Shown here in pieces: positions 45,023-52,852 of a stretch of DNA of 64,000 bases (positions are counted from its first letter, which is position 1; the number at the start of each line of letters is the position of its first letter). Under the pieces are notes generated by a model. That model saw only the letters and a list, made by a program, of their open reading frames with translations, searched no databases and was not told where the DNA came from. Both the position numbers and the translations under genes were made by a program. This DNA is from Parvularcula sp. (GTDB taxonomy: Bacteria > Pseudomonadota > Alphaproteobacteria > Caulobacterales > Parvularculaceae): assembly GCA_002704915.1 (NCBI GenBank), contig PAIP01000020.1, positions 28,421-92,420 on the forward strand, in the 5' to 3' direction.

Positions 45023-47221
45023 TCACAGTTCCGCCAGCACCTTGTCCAGGGTAGCGGGATAGTCCCGCACGCGAACGCCGCTCGCATTGTAAATCGCGTT
45101 GGTGACCGCCGCCGCGGCGCCGCAAAGCCCGAGTTCTCCGATACCCTTGCTGTGAATCGGCGACGCCCACTGATCTTTTTCTGGCAGAAGCATGACATCA
45201 ATCTGCGGAACGTCGAGATTAACCGGCAGATGATATTCCGCGAGGTCTCTATTGACGATGCGGCCGTCGCGCAGGTCGAAAACAAGCTCCTCGGTCAGCG
45301 CCATGCCGATGCCCCAGATCATGCCGCCATAGCATTGAGATGTGGCCGTCTTTTCGTTCAATATCCGCCCGGCTCCGAAAGCGCCAAGCATGCGCCGGAC
45401 GCGCGTTTCGCCAGTGACAGCGCTGACGGCGACTTCCGCGAAATAGGCGCCATAAGTCGCCTGCCGCACATCGTCCGATGTTTCACCGGGTTTGATGTGG
45501 CCGAGCGCCGACAATGTCTCATCGGATAAAATGTCTCGCAGGTTTTGCGTCTTGCCGCCCCCCGTGGCGTTGCCTTTTTCCAGTTTCAGCTCCGAGGCAT
45601 CACAGTTAATCAACTGCGCCAGTTTCTCGCGCAATTCCTGACAGGCGACATAAACCGATGAACCGGCGGATGAAGCGCCGAACGATCCCCCCGACCCTGA
45701 CGCCGGCGGGAAGTCCGTATCGCCAAGGCGGCATTCGATTTTCTCGGGCGCAAGGCCCAGCATGTCGGCGGCGATCTGGGTCAGGATCGCGTATGTGCCG
45801 GTGCCGATATCGGTCATGTCCGTTTCAATGACTGCGGTTGCGTCCGCATTCAGTATCACCCGCGCCTTGGACTCCATGAGCATATTGACGCGCGCCGCGC
45901 CGGCCATGCCCATCCCGATCATCCACTCACCGTCGCGCATGGCGCGCGGCGTCGGATTGCGTTTTTCCCAGCCGAACCGTTTGGCGCCTTCCTGAAGCGC
46001 TTCGGCAAAGCGCCGTGAAGAAAAGGGGCGGTCTTTTTCCGGATCACGCTCAGGAATATTCCGCAAGCGCAGTTCCACCGGATCGATTCCTGCGGTGTGC
46101 GCCAGTTCGTCCATGGCGTTTTCGAGCGCTTGCATGCCAATGGCCTCCCCCGGCGCACGCACCGAACCGGCGCATGTGCGATTAACGCGCGCAGCCTTTA
46201 AACCGAGGCTTCGATTCTCGCCGCCATAAACGAAATGCGTCGCCTGCAGCACCGGCTCGAGAAACGCTTCATCCGGCAAATTGGAAACCAGCGCCTCGTG
46301 GCCGAGTCCGATCAGCTTGCCTTCGCTGTCAGCGGCGAGCCGGACCCGTTGGCGCGATTCCGAGCGGCGCATGACCATGTCAAAGACCTGTTGCCGCGTC
46401 ATGGTGACCGATACCGGCCGTTCAAGATCCTTGGCAGCGATGGCGGCGGCCACCGCTTCAGGCGCGATGCCAAGCTTCGATCCAAACCCGCCGCCAATAA
46501 ATGGCGACAGTATGCGCACATTTTCCGCGCCCACGCCAAGCGCATCGGCGAGTTCGTTGCGGTTGAATTTTAGCATCTGGTAACTGCCGCGCAGAGTCAG
46601 CTTGTCGCCGTCCCAGCTTGCGATGGAACAATGGGGCTCCATGGCGGCGCTGTTGTGGCCCGGCGTGCGGTAGACACTATCGACTGTAAACGCAGCGTTT
46701 TTCATGGCTCTTTCAAGATCGCCCTGATGGAATTGCTGACCGTCGGGCTCCTCATGGGGCGCGTTCACGCCTTCGGGATCGAAAACGCCATCGTCGTCGA
46801 TACTGTATTCAACTACTAAGGATTGCGCCGCATGACGCGCCGCCTCGAAACTCTCCGCAACCACAAGCGCGATTGGCTGGCCGAAATAGGCGATCTCTTG
46901 CGCATTCTGGACAGGCGCCTCATTCGCCATGCCTTGGGCGGGATTGCGCAGAAACCGTTCATCCGCATAAACGCCGAGGACGTCTGGAAGCGCTTTCACT
47001 TCATCTTCGTTCAATGACTTGACCGCGCCTTTCGAAATCGTGGCGCGCACGAGAACGCCAAAAGCCTTATTCGGCATTTGCCATTCATGGGCGTAGGTAG
47101 CCCGCCCGGAAACCTTCAATGGACCATCGGGCCGATCCAGGGGCGCGCCGGTGAGCCGGTCGCCCGCTTTATCGAGCACGCATTCTTCGGCCGGGGCGTC
47201 CATGGTGAAAGTCCGGGTCAT
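45023..47221 (-). CDS. Molybdenum hydroxylase large subunit (XDH/PaoC-like)
   Basis: A 732-aa molybdopterin-cytosine-dinucleotide-binding subunit of the xanthine dehydrogenase/aldehyde oxidoreductase family. Cofactor-binding segments include IGGGFGSKLGIAPEAVA, VRAPGEAIGMQALENAMDELA and GSGGSFGASSAGSSVY; the active-site glutamate is in GIGELGLCGAAAAVTNA. No Tat signal. It overlaps the FAD subunit stop-start by 4 bp. By order and likeness it corresponds to the third gene of paoABC/yagTSR. Oxidises aldehydes or N-heterocycles; the substrate is not evident. Confidence 0.9.
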   Translation of the reverse strand: MTRTFTMDAPAEECVLDKAGDRLTGAPLDRPDGPLKVSGRATYAHEWQMPNKAFGVLVRATISKGAVKSLNEDEVKALPDVLGVYADERFLRNPAQGMANEAPVQNAQEIAYFGQPIALVVAESFEAARHAAQSLVVEYSIDDDGVFDPEGVNAPHEEPDGQQFHQGDLERAMKNAAFTVDSVYRTPGHNSAAMEPHCSIASWDGDKLTLRGSYQMLKFNRNELADALGVGAENVRILSPFIGGGFGSKLGIAPEAVAAAIAAKDLERPVSVTMTRQQVFDMVMRRSESRQRVRLAADSEGKLIGLGHEALVSNLPDEAFLEPVLQATHFVYGGENRSLGLKAARVNRTCAGSVRAPGEAIGMQALENAMDELAHTAGIDPVELRLRNIPERDPEKDRPFSSRRFAEALQEGAKRFGWEKRNPTPRAMRDGEWMIGMGMAGAARVNMLMESKARVILNADATAVIETDMTDIGTGTYAILTQIAADMLGLAPEKIECRLGDTDFPPASGSGGSFGASSAGSSVYVACQELREKLAQLINCDASELKLEKGNATGGGKTQNLRDILSDETLSALGHIKPGETSDDVRQATYGAYFAEVAVSAVTGETRVRRMLGAFGAGRILNEKTATSQCYGGMIWGIGMALTEELVFDLRDGRIVNRDLAEYHLPVNLDVPQIDVMLLPEKDQWASPIHSKGIGELGLCGAAAAVTNAIYNASGVRVRDYPATLDKVLAEL

Positions 47222-48207
47222 AAAGGCGCCTCCATGCCGCAGCCTTCCGCCAGCACCGCCGTCAGCGTGCGCCGCGCCAGCGGAATTTTGAAATCATTCG
47301 ATCCCTGCCCCTTGGCATCGGCGAGAAGAATATCCGCCGCTTTCTCAAACAGTTCGAGAGAAGGACGTTCGCCGATCAGCACCTCTTCAACTTCCGGGTC
47401 ACGCCATGGTTTGGTCGCAAGACCGCCAAAAGCCAGGGCTGCGCTAGCAATTTTTTCGTCTTCCACATTTATGATGGCGGCGACGGAAACGAGTGCGAAA
47501 GCGTAAGAGGACCGGTCGCGTACCTTGCGGTAAAAATGACTTCCTTTGCGCGCCGGCGGCAATGTCACCGCTGTAATGAGGTCGCCCGGCTCAAGCACAT
47601 TGTCTTTTTCAGGTTCGTCGCCAGGACAACGGTGAAAATCGCGCACGGGAACGCTGCGCGTTTTACCTTCCGCCGAGAGAATCTCCACATCCGCATCAAG
47701 CGTCGCAAGCGCGACCGCCATATCGCCCGGATAAGTTGCGATGCAGGCTTCGCTCGTACCCAGAACAGCGTGAATTCGGTTGAAACCGTTCATAGCGTGA
47801 CAGCCGGAGCCCGGCTCCCGCTTGTTGCAGGGCATCACCGGATCATAGAAATAATAGCATCGCGTGCGCTGGCAGAGATTGCCGCCGGTCGTCGCCTTGT
47901 TGCGCAACTGACCGCTCGCCCCGGCCAGGATGGCGCGGGAAAGAACGCCGTAATCCCGTCGCACCGTATCATGCGCGGCGCAGTCGCTGTTTGTAACGAG
48001 CGCGCCGACACGGAGCCCTCCGTCATCAGTCGCGCTGATCTCGTTCATGTTCAGCCGGCCGATATCGACTAGCTTGTCCGGCGTCATGACTTCGAGCTTC
48101 ATGAGGTCCAGGAGGTTCGTGCCGCCCGCGATGAAACTGCCGCCCTGCGCAACCGCCTCAGCGGCGCCCGCAGCGTCATGGGAGCGGACATAGTCGAAGG
48201 GCTTCAT
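47218..48207 (-). CDS. Molybdenum hydroxylase FAD subunit (PaoB-like)
   Basis: A 329-aa FAD-binding subunit. FAD motifs: FIAGGTNLLDLMKLE and TTGGNLCQRTRCYYF. The insertion with four cysteines (LCQRTRC, PCNKREPGSGC) matches the [4Fe-4S]-carrying PaoB/HcrB type of subunit. Start at the ATG at 48207 after GGAG; the track's 48270 start lies within the upstream gene. ATGA overlaps link it to genes on both sides. Confidence 0.9.
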   Translation of the reverse strand: MKPFDYVRSHDAAGAAEAVAQGGSFIAGGTNLLDLMKLEVMTPDKLVDIGRLNMNEISATDDGGLRVGALVTNSDCAAHDTVRRDYGVLSRAILAGASGQLRNKATTGGNLCQRTRCYYFYDPVMPCNKREPGSGCHAMNGFNRIHAVLGTSEACIATYPGDMAVALATLDADVEILSAEGKTRSVPVRDFHRCPGDEPEKDNVLEPGDLITAVTLPPARKGSHFYRKVRDRSSYAFALVSVAAIINVEDEKIASAALAFGGLATKPWRDPEVEEVLIGERPSLELFEKAADILLADAKGQGSNDFKIPLARRTLTAVLAEGCGMEAPL

Positions 48208-48713
48208 TCGGTCTCCTTCGCGATCTGGCGAATGGCGCGCACAATGTTGGGATAAGCTGCGCAGCGGCAAAGATTGCCGCTCATGCGCTCGGAGATTTCC
48301 TCATCCGAAAGCTCCTTCAAGTCATCAAGCGTTTCGGAAACATAGCTTGGCCAGCCGGTCTGCGCTTCCTCGATCATCCCCATAGCCGAACAGATCTGGC
48401 CTGGCGTGCAATAGCCGCACTGAAAGGCGTCATGCGCAACAAAAGCGGCTTGCAGAGACGAAAGTTCCTCCGGCGCGCCGAGGCCCTCTATCGTCACAAT
48501 CTCGTCCCCGTCATGCATGCAGGCGAGCGTCAGGCAGCTATTGATGCGGCGGCCATTCACCATCACAGTGCAGGCGCCGCACTGGCCGTGATCGCACCCC
48601 TTTTTGGAGCCTGTCAGGCCGAGATGGTTGCGCAGCGCATCGAGCAAAGTCGTGCGCGAATCAGCTTTAAGCGTGTGCTCCTCGCCATTGATATGAAGAG
48701 ATGTTGTCTGCAT
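48204..48713 (-). CDS. Molybdenum hydroxylase [2Fe-2S] subunit (PaoA-like)
   Basis: A 169-aa iron-sulfur subunit. The plant-ferredoxin cluster motif is GCDHGQCGACTVMVNGRRINSC and the second cluster motif is QCGYCTPGQICSAMG with GNLCRCAAYPNI. Unlike E. coli PaoA it has no Tat signal, so the complex is probably cytoplasmic. The ATG at 48713 follows GAGAGGGG. First gene of a tightly overlapping three-gene operon. No XdhC/PaoD-type maturation gene is present in the window. Confidence 0.92.
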   Translation of the reverse strand: MQTTSLHINGEEHTLKADSRTTLLDALRNHLGLTGSKKGCDHGQCGACTVMVNGRRINSCLTLACMHDGDEIVTIEGLGAPEELSSLQAAFVAHDAFQCGYCTPGQICSAMGMIEEAQTGWPSYVSETLDDLKELSDEEISERMSGNLCRCAAYPNIVRAIRQIAKETE

Positions 48714-48879
48714 TGGCCCCTCTCGCATGAGCTATCCAGTGCTAACCCCGCCACCACGGAAAGGTTGCGCCTTGCCTGTCACGTTGCTTTTCATATTAGA
48801 AAATAAGATGTCAGGCGGGCGCTGTTATTGGCGGGACCCAGTCGGAGGCGCGCTTGAAGCGAAGTGTCAGAGAGGCGGA

Positions 48880-48937
48880 ATGGTGGAGGGGGCTGGATTC
48901 GAACCAGCGTACGCAAAGCGGCCAGATTTACAGTCTG
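48880..48937. repeat. Free att copy: tRNA-Tyr 3' half duplicate
   Basis: 58 bp identical to 51677-51734, running from the tRNA CCA end to the anticodon region (minus-strand sense). Past 48937 it diverges and no tRNA 5' half follows, so it is not a functional tRNA. Confidence 0.88.
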
Positions 48938-49053
48938 TGAATGGCCGTATCAGGACGTCTCAAGCCGTTTCAAAACCCCAATAAGAATATTGGCTTACAC
49001 AGTTTTTAGTCTCACCCTGTCTTTCCGAATATCAGGAAATCTCAGTAAGAAAT

Positions 49054-49073
49054 GCACCAAAAATGAACCAAAA
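49054..49073. repeat. Candidate integrase arm-type site, left
   Basis: GCACCAAAAATGAACCAAAA is nearly the same as GCACCAAAAAATGTACCAAG at 51578, allowing one base of length difference. Both lie in the same orientation near the two ends of the element. Confidence 0.35.
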
Positions 49074-49138
49074 TTTTAGCGACAGCGTGTCTTCAACTTG
49101 CCGGACGAGCGGTTTCGGCCTTGGCAGCCTCCATCCGT

Positions 49139-49164
49139 CGGGCGTCGTAGGTGAGCGAGCCGCC
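49139..49164. repeat. 26-bp Rhs-coding repeat, left copy
   Basis: Matches 51138-51163 at 24 of 26 positions; encodes GGSLTYDAR on the minus strand in both. The two copies bound the whole Rhs-toxin-immunity-Rhs segment. Confidence 0.8.
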
Positions 49165-49419
49165 GTTGATCGTATCCTACTGGTTGAGGCCATTGGGCGA
49201 ATAATTGTCCGTGCCCAATGAGGTCTCGGACCAGTAATAGCCGCTGGTCACCGTGCGCCCGGTGATCTGGCTCGCCGGGTTGTAGCCGTCCAGCGCGAAG
49301 GAAAAATCGCCCGCCGGCCCCGGTCCTGCCCCGGGCAGCTCGTGGCTCACTTCCGTCAGCCGCGACAGCCCGTCATGGTCGTAGCTTGTCGCCGCGCCGT
49401 TCGCCCAGGCGATGGCGCC
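49139..49419 (-). pseudogene. Rhs core fragment (upstream YD-repeat part), with nonsense codon
   Basis: The minus strand encodes YD-repeat sequence in one frame: ANGAATSYDHDGLSRLTEVS, YNPASQITGRTVTSG, then YSPNGLNQ followed by TAG (49177-49179) where a Tyr codon is expected (NGLNQYD...), then DTINGGSLTYDAR. There is no start codon or ribosome site. The piece would fit directly upstream of the main Rhs fragment (50-51 kb), to which it would join through the shared GGSLTYDAR. Confidence 0.8.
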
Positions 49420-49498
49420 TATAGTTAGCGAAAGTCGCTATAGTCATAATCTCTTGCATTGATTCATAACGTACAAAATGGTTTGAACGTTATATTAT

Positions 49499-49975
49499 CT
49501 ATGATGCCATAGTAGAATTTACGTCATACCACCAAAAATCTGAATTCCAGTCCTCTAATAGTTGCCTTGCGGTTTCACGATAATGCTGCTCATGCTTTTT
49601 AAAAAAAGGTTTGAGAGATTCATACAGCAATCTTTTTTTGTCTTCGTTTATATTAATTCCAATCCTCTCATGTAGAAAAACATTATCAAGAATCCAAAAA
49701 ACCTGAAACATTTCCTCAAATTCAAATTCAGAAAAGTGAGGATCAATTATTCGAAGGACGTAGTCTATTTTTTCATCGAGCACATCAGCGATTCCAATTG
49801 AGTTTACAATCCTTCGGTATCTCTCTTTGAGGCAATCAACTTCTTCAAAAGAAATCGCTTCCAAGCTTCTGTAAACTTTTCTAAGGATGGACGGAATATC
49901 TTTCCGATTAACCTTGCCAGCATTTAGCTTATTAAGCTCCGCATCAATTCGTTTGTATACAAGCGATGTGGTCAT
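49499..49975 (-). CDS. Putative immunity protein for the Rhs toxin
   Basis: A 158-aa soluble, acidic-to-mixed, largely helical protein. Its ATG directly abuts the stop codon of the Rhs-toxin reading frame (TAAATG), with GGAATCC as ribosome site, the usual toxin-immunity arrangement. DNA is strikingly AT-rich compared with the flanking core genes, as is the toxin tip, showing joint foreign origin. No named family recognised; the role is inferred from position. Confidence 0.65.
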   Translation of the reverse strand: MTTSLVYKRIDAELNKLNAGKVNRKDIPSILRKVYRSLEAISFEEVDCLKERYRRIVNSIGIADVLDEKIDYVLRIIDPHFSEFEFEEMFQVFWILDNVFLHERIGININEDKKRLLYESLKPFFKKHEQHYRETARQLLEDWNSDFWWYDVNSTMAS

Positions 49976-51163
49976 TTATGGATTCCAAGTAAATCCGGGC
50001 AACCTTCTTAACTCGTCTAAACCACCTTCTGGACGAAAATGAGTATGAATTCTAGGCTTTTTGCCAAGCTGGCTTGTGGCGGTAAACAATCCGGTCCCTT
50101 CGTTAAAGTAGCCAATTCTTTGCTCATCTGTAGATCTATCCCTATATTTAAATTTCTTACCATTCTGAATTGTATCCCGTGCGCTTATGTCATACTGCTT
50201 AGCATTTTTCACTCCTATATCATCTCCGTGCTTTTTGAAATGGCCACGCAATCCAGGACCATCAACGCCTTGGCGGCTTTTTTGCCATTTCGCTTGCTTT
50301 GCAACACCGGTAAAGTGTCTTGAGCGAAATGCAGCAGAAGCAACATCGTCGCCAAGCCGAGACGCAACTCCAAAACCAGTAGCATAAGGAGCGGCTGTCC
50401 CGGCAGCGTCTGCTAGTATTGCTGTTATATTTTCCTGACGGTTTGCACCGCCATTAAAAAACTCATCATAGCCAAGGGCGCCCACGTCATAGAGCAGGAA
50501 GCCAACGTCCAAAATTGTATCTAACGGAATATTGCCCGAAGGGTCTGAATATTTGAGTGGGTCATTGAATGCATACGCATACATGTTCATGTCGGCTTCG
50601 TAGCCGATGGGGTCGATCTGGAGGAAACGGCCCGTGTCGGGGTCGTAGAGGCGGGCCTTGTAATTGTAGAGCGCCAGCTCATAAAGCCAGGTCTGGCCGG
50701 TGTAGCGGAAGGTTCCGTCATTATTGGCGTGCTGGCGCCCGAAGGCGTCATAGAGGTTCGACGTCACCAGCGCGCCGGTCGACGCGTCGAGATAGGCCGA
50801 GACGCTGCCGCGCTCGTCCGCGAGCATCGTCACGGCGTCCGGCGCCCCCGCCGCGGCGAGGCATTTCTGGGTCGCCCCCGCCCCGCCATTCTCGCACAGG
50901 ATCGGATTGTCGGTCCCACCGCCATGGGCGTAGCGCCGGAGCAGCGTTCCGCCGCCATTATATTCCGCGATGAGATTGTCCCCGTCATAGAGGAAGCGCC
51001 GCCCGCCGGTCGCGGTGACGGAGAAAAGCCGGTCCGCGGGATCGTATTTGAAGGTCACCGCGCCGGAGTTCGCCGAGACCGGGCGGTTTACCGCGTCATA
51101 GACATAGGTGTTGACCCCGTCCGCGGTGAGGTTCCCCCGGGCGTCGTAAGTCAGCGAGCCGCC
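49976..51163 (-). pseudogene. Rhs core C-terminal fragment with polymorphic toxin tip (5' missing)
   Basis: The open frame encodes Rhs repeats (DARGNLTADGVNTYVYDAVNRP, YDAFGRQ, YNYKARLYDPDTGRFLQIDP) ending in the conserved NDPLKYSDPSGNIP. After this motif (about 50570) DNA turns AT-rich and encodes a unique tip of about 190 aa. Its last 110 aa (LRGHFKKHGDDIGVKNAKQY, TGLFTATSQLGKKPRIHTHF) resemble barnase/EndoU/colicin-like (BECR) RNases. The track start at 51058 is an internal GTG; no true start exists because the frame is cut at the integrase junction. It is probably a silent orphan tip, or it is expressed by read-through from the integrase. Confidence 0.78.
51138..51163. repeat. 26-bp Rhs-coding repeat, right copy
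   Basis: Partner of 49139-49164 (24/26). It lies exactly at the junction between integrase-derived and Rhs-derived sequence. Confidence 0.8.
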
Positions 51164-51558
51164 GCAGCGTCCAGCCCATCGAGAAGATAGAGACGGTAGT
51201 CCGGAATGGATGCGGCTTTGCCTTCAGATTCCATCGCCTCAATCACAAACTCGAACAGGTCCTTCACAGACCCTTTGCGGGTTAGCCCTCCTGGCCGTGG
51301 ACGCCCGCCACCGGCAGCCCTCGGATCGGCAAGCAACTCAGTCGCCTTCCGGCGAGCATCCGTGAGCGACACAGTCGGATAATGACCAATCGAAATCCGT
51401 TTCCGGCCAGACGACGGGCCAATCAGTACAGAGAATGTTTTCCGGCGCTTGCCTATGCGCACCCAAAGATTGGGGCATCCGAGATCAACAAACTCGGTCG
51501 TTTTGTCGAACGGTCCAGCTGTGCGGAGCCACCGGTCAGTGAAGGTGCGTTGGGCCAC
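51164..51558 (-). pseudogene. Tyrosine-type integrase, truncated (arm-binding domain only)
   Basis: Encodes about 130 aa of a DUF4102/P4-type phage integrase: QRTFTDRWLRTAGPFDKTTE, CPNLWVRIGKRRKTFSVLIG, RISIGHYPTVSLTDARRKATELL. The probable start is a GTG at 51558 after GAGAGG rather than the track's 51615. The frame runs into the Rhs repeat and stops at 51151, so the core-binding and catalytic domains (about 270 aa) are gone. It reads away from the tRNA-Tyr 3' end, the normal position of an integrase at its attachment site. Confidence 0.82.
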
Positions 51559-51577
51559 TTTCAAAGCCTCTCGAGAA

Positions 51578-51597
51578 GCACCAAAAAATGTACCAAG
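51578..51597. repeat. Candidate integrase arm-type site, right
   Basis: GCACCAAAAAATGTACCAAG lies between the integrase start and the tRNA, matching 49054-49073. Position near both ends fits integrase arm-binding sites. Confidence 0.35.
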
Positions 51598-51676
51598 AAT
51601 TCGCACACACCCCAAGTCAGCCGATGACCTATTGAAGATTTTAATATATTATATAATTAAATCAATCTTCTAGAAG

Positions 51677-51734
51677 ATGGTGGAGGGGGCTGGATTCGAA
51701 CCAGCGTACGCAAAGCGGCCAGATTTACAGTCTG
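51677..51734. repeat. att copy within tRNA-Tyr
   Basis: 58 bp identical to 48880-48937; covers the 3' half of the tRNA from anticodon region to CCA. Confidence 0.88.
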
Positions 51735-51762
51735 GTGGATTTAACCACTCTCCCACCCCTCC
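51678..51762 (-). tRNA. tRNA-Tyr (GTA)
   Basis: 85 nt including the encoded CCA. The acceptor GGAGGGG pairs with CCCCTCC, the anticodon stem-loop has ACTGTAAATC with anticodon GTA, a long variable arm (class II) is present and the T arm reads GGTTCGAATCC. It serves as the insertion site of the element to its 3' side and stays intact after integration. rlmB follows on the other side, an order conserved in alphaproteobacteria. Confidence 0.96.
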
Positions 51763-51958
51763 ACGAGGCGCCGGAAACCAATCCCTAAAGGGACCGTATT
51801 TCAGCGGTGACAGCCTTGGAAAACCGGGCGCGCCCGGCTCCTCCGCTATCGGGAGAACGGGGTCTATAGCGGCGCTGCGCCCGCTTCGCAACAGCCGCAG
51901 CGGCGGACCCCGTGAAATTCCTGTTTCCCCTTCAATAAGAACCGGCTAGGCCGTCTTC

Positions 51959-52786
51959 ATGACACAGAAGACCCAGCCCCGAGCGAAGAAAAACGCGCCC
52001 GCCAGGAAGCGGGCGAAATCCGGCGGGCCGCGTCAAGGACGGGCGAAGGCTGCCGACGGCGCGGTCTGGCTTTACGGACGGCATGCAGTAGCGGCGGCCC
52101 TCGCCAATCCGGCCCGCAAGATCAAGCGCGTTCTCGCCACCAAAAACGCGGCGGACTGGCTTGAACAAGCCGGCGCCGAGGAGGCGGCCCTTGCGCGTCT
52201 TGAAGACATGAAACCCGACGCTATCGACCGGCTTTTGCCTGACGGCGCCGTGCATCAGGGACTGGCGGCGCTGGCGGAGGAGCTCCCACGTGCGCGCCTT
52301 AAAGAAGTTTGCGCGCCGGCCGAAGCCGGGCGCCCGGTCCTTGTGCTCGACCAGATCACCGATCCGCAGAATATCGGCGCCCTCTTCCGCTCCGCCGCCG
52401 CCTTCGGCGCGAAAGCGGTGATCGTCCAGGAGCGCAGAACGCCGCCGCTATCCGGCGCGCTCGCCAAAGCCGCCGCAGGCGCTGTCGAGGTCGTGCCATG
52501 CGTCCAGGCCGTCAATATCGCCCGCGCCCTCGAAGCGCTGAAAGACCTCGGCTATCACTGTGCGGGGCTCGCCGGCGAAGCAGACGCGTATATTGCGGAT
52601 TTTCCGCCAGCGCCGTTGGCGCTTGTCATGGGCGCAGAAGGCGCAGGACTGCGCCAGCTTGTGGCTGCGACCTGCGACAAACTCTACCGCATCCCGATCG
52701 CGCCCGGGATCGAAAGCCTGAATGTCTCCAATGCGGCGGCGATTTCCCTTTACGAGGCGCGGCGGGCGCACAGACCGGAAAAATAA
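51959..52786 (+). CDS. rlmB: 23S rRNA (guanosine-2'-O-) methyltransferase RlmB
   Basis: A 275-aa SPOUT-class methyltransferase that 2'-O-methylates G2251 of 23S rRNA using SAM. About 30 basic N-terminal residues, then the substrate-binding domain (WLYGRHAVAAALANP), then the SpoU domain with DQITDPQNIGALFRSAAAFGAKAV, LVMGAEGAGLRQL and SLNVSNAAAISLYEARR forming the knot. Neighbour tRNA-Tyr supports core-genome location. Confidence 0.93.
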   Translation: MTQKTQPRAKKNAPARKRAKSGGPRQGRAKAADGAVWLYGRHAVAAALANPARKIKRVLATKNAADWLEQAGAEEAALARLEDMKPDAIDRLLPDGAVHQGLAALAEELPRARLKEVCAPAEAGRPVLVLDQITDPQNIGALFRSAAAFGAKAVIVQERRTPPLSGALAKAAAGAVEVVPCVQAVNIARALEALKDLGYHCAGLAGEADAYIADFPPAPLALVMGAEGAGLRQLVAATCDKLYRIPIAPGIESLNVSNAAAISLYEARRAHRPEK

Positions 52787-52852
52787 CCGCGCTGGCCGTT
52801 GCCTCCCGGGATCACTATCCTCGCATCTGCGCCGACAAGAGGAGAAAGCACG

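Larger units (their letters stand above)
48880..51734. mobile_element. Decayed integrative element at tRNA-Tyr carrying an Rhs toxin cassette
   Basis: A 2.85-kb segment bounded by 58-bp perfect direct repeats, one inside the intact tRNA-Tyr gene (51677-51734), the other a free copy (48880-48937). Inside are a truncated DUF4102-type tyrosine integrase next to the tRNA, an Rhs remnant with a toxin tip, an immunity gene and another Rhs fragment. The layout is the one expected for site-specific integration into the 3' half of a tRNA gene followed by decay. It can no longer move by itself because the integrase catalytic domain is missing. Confidence 0.82.

Noticed and set aside
48727-49079. Short plus-strand ORFs across the tRNA-Tyr fragment
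   Set aside because: They are readings of the duplicated tRNA sequence, without ribosome sites or conserved features.
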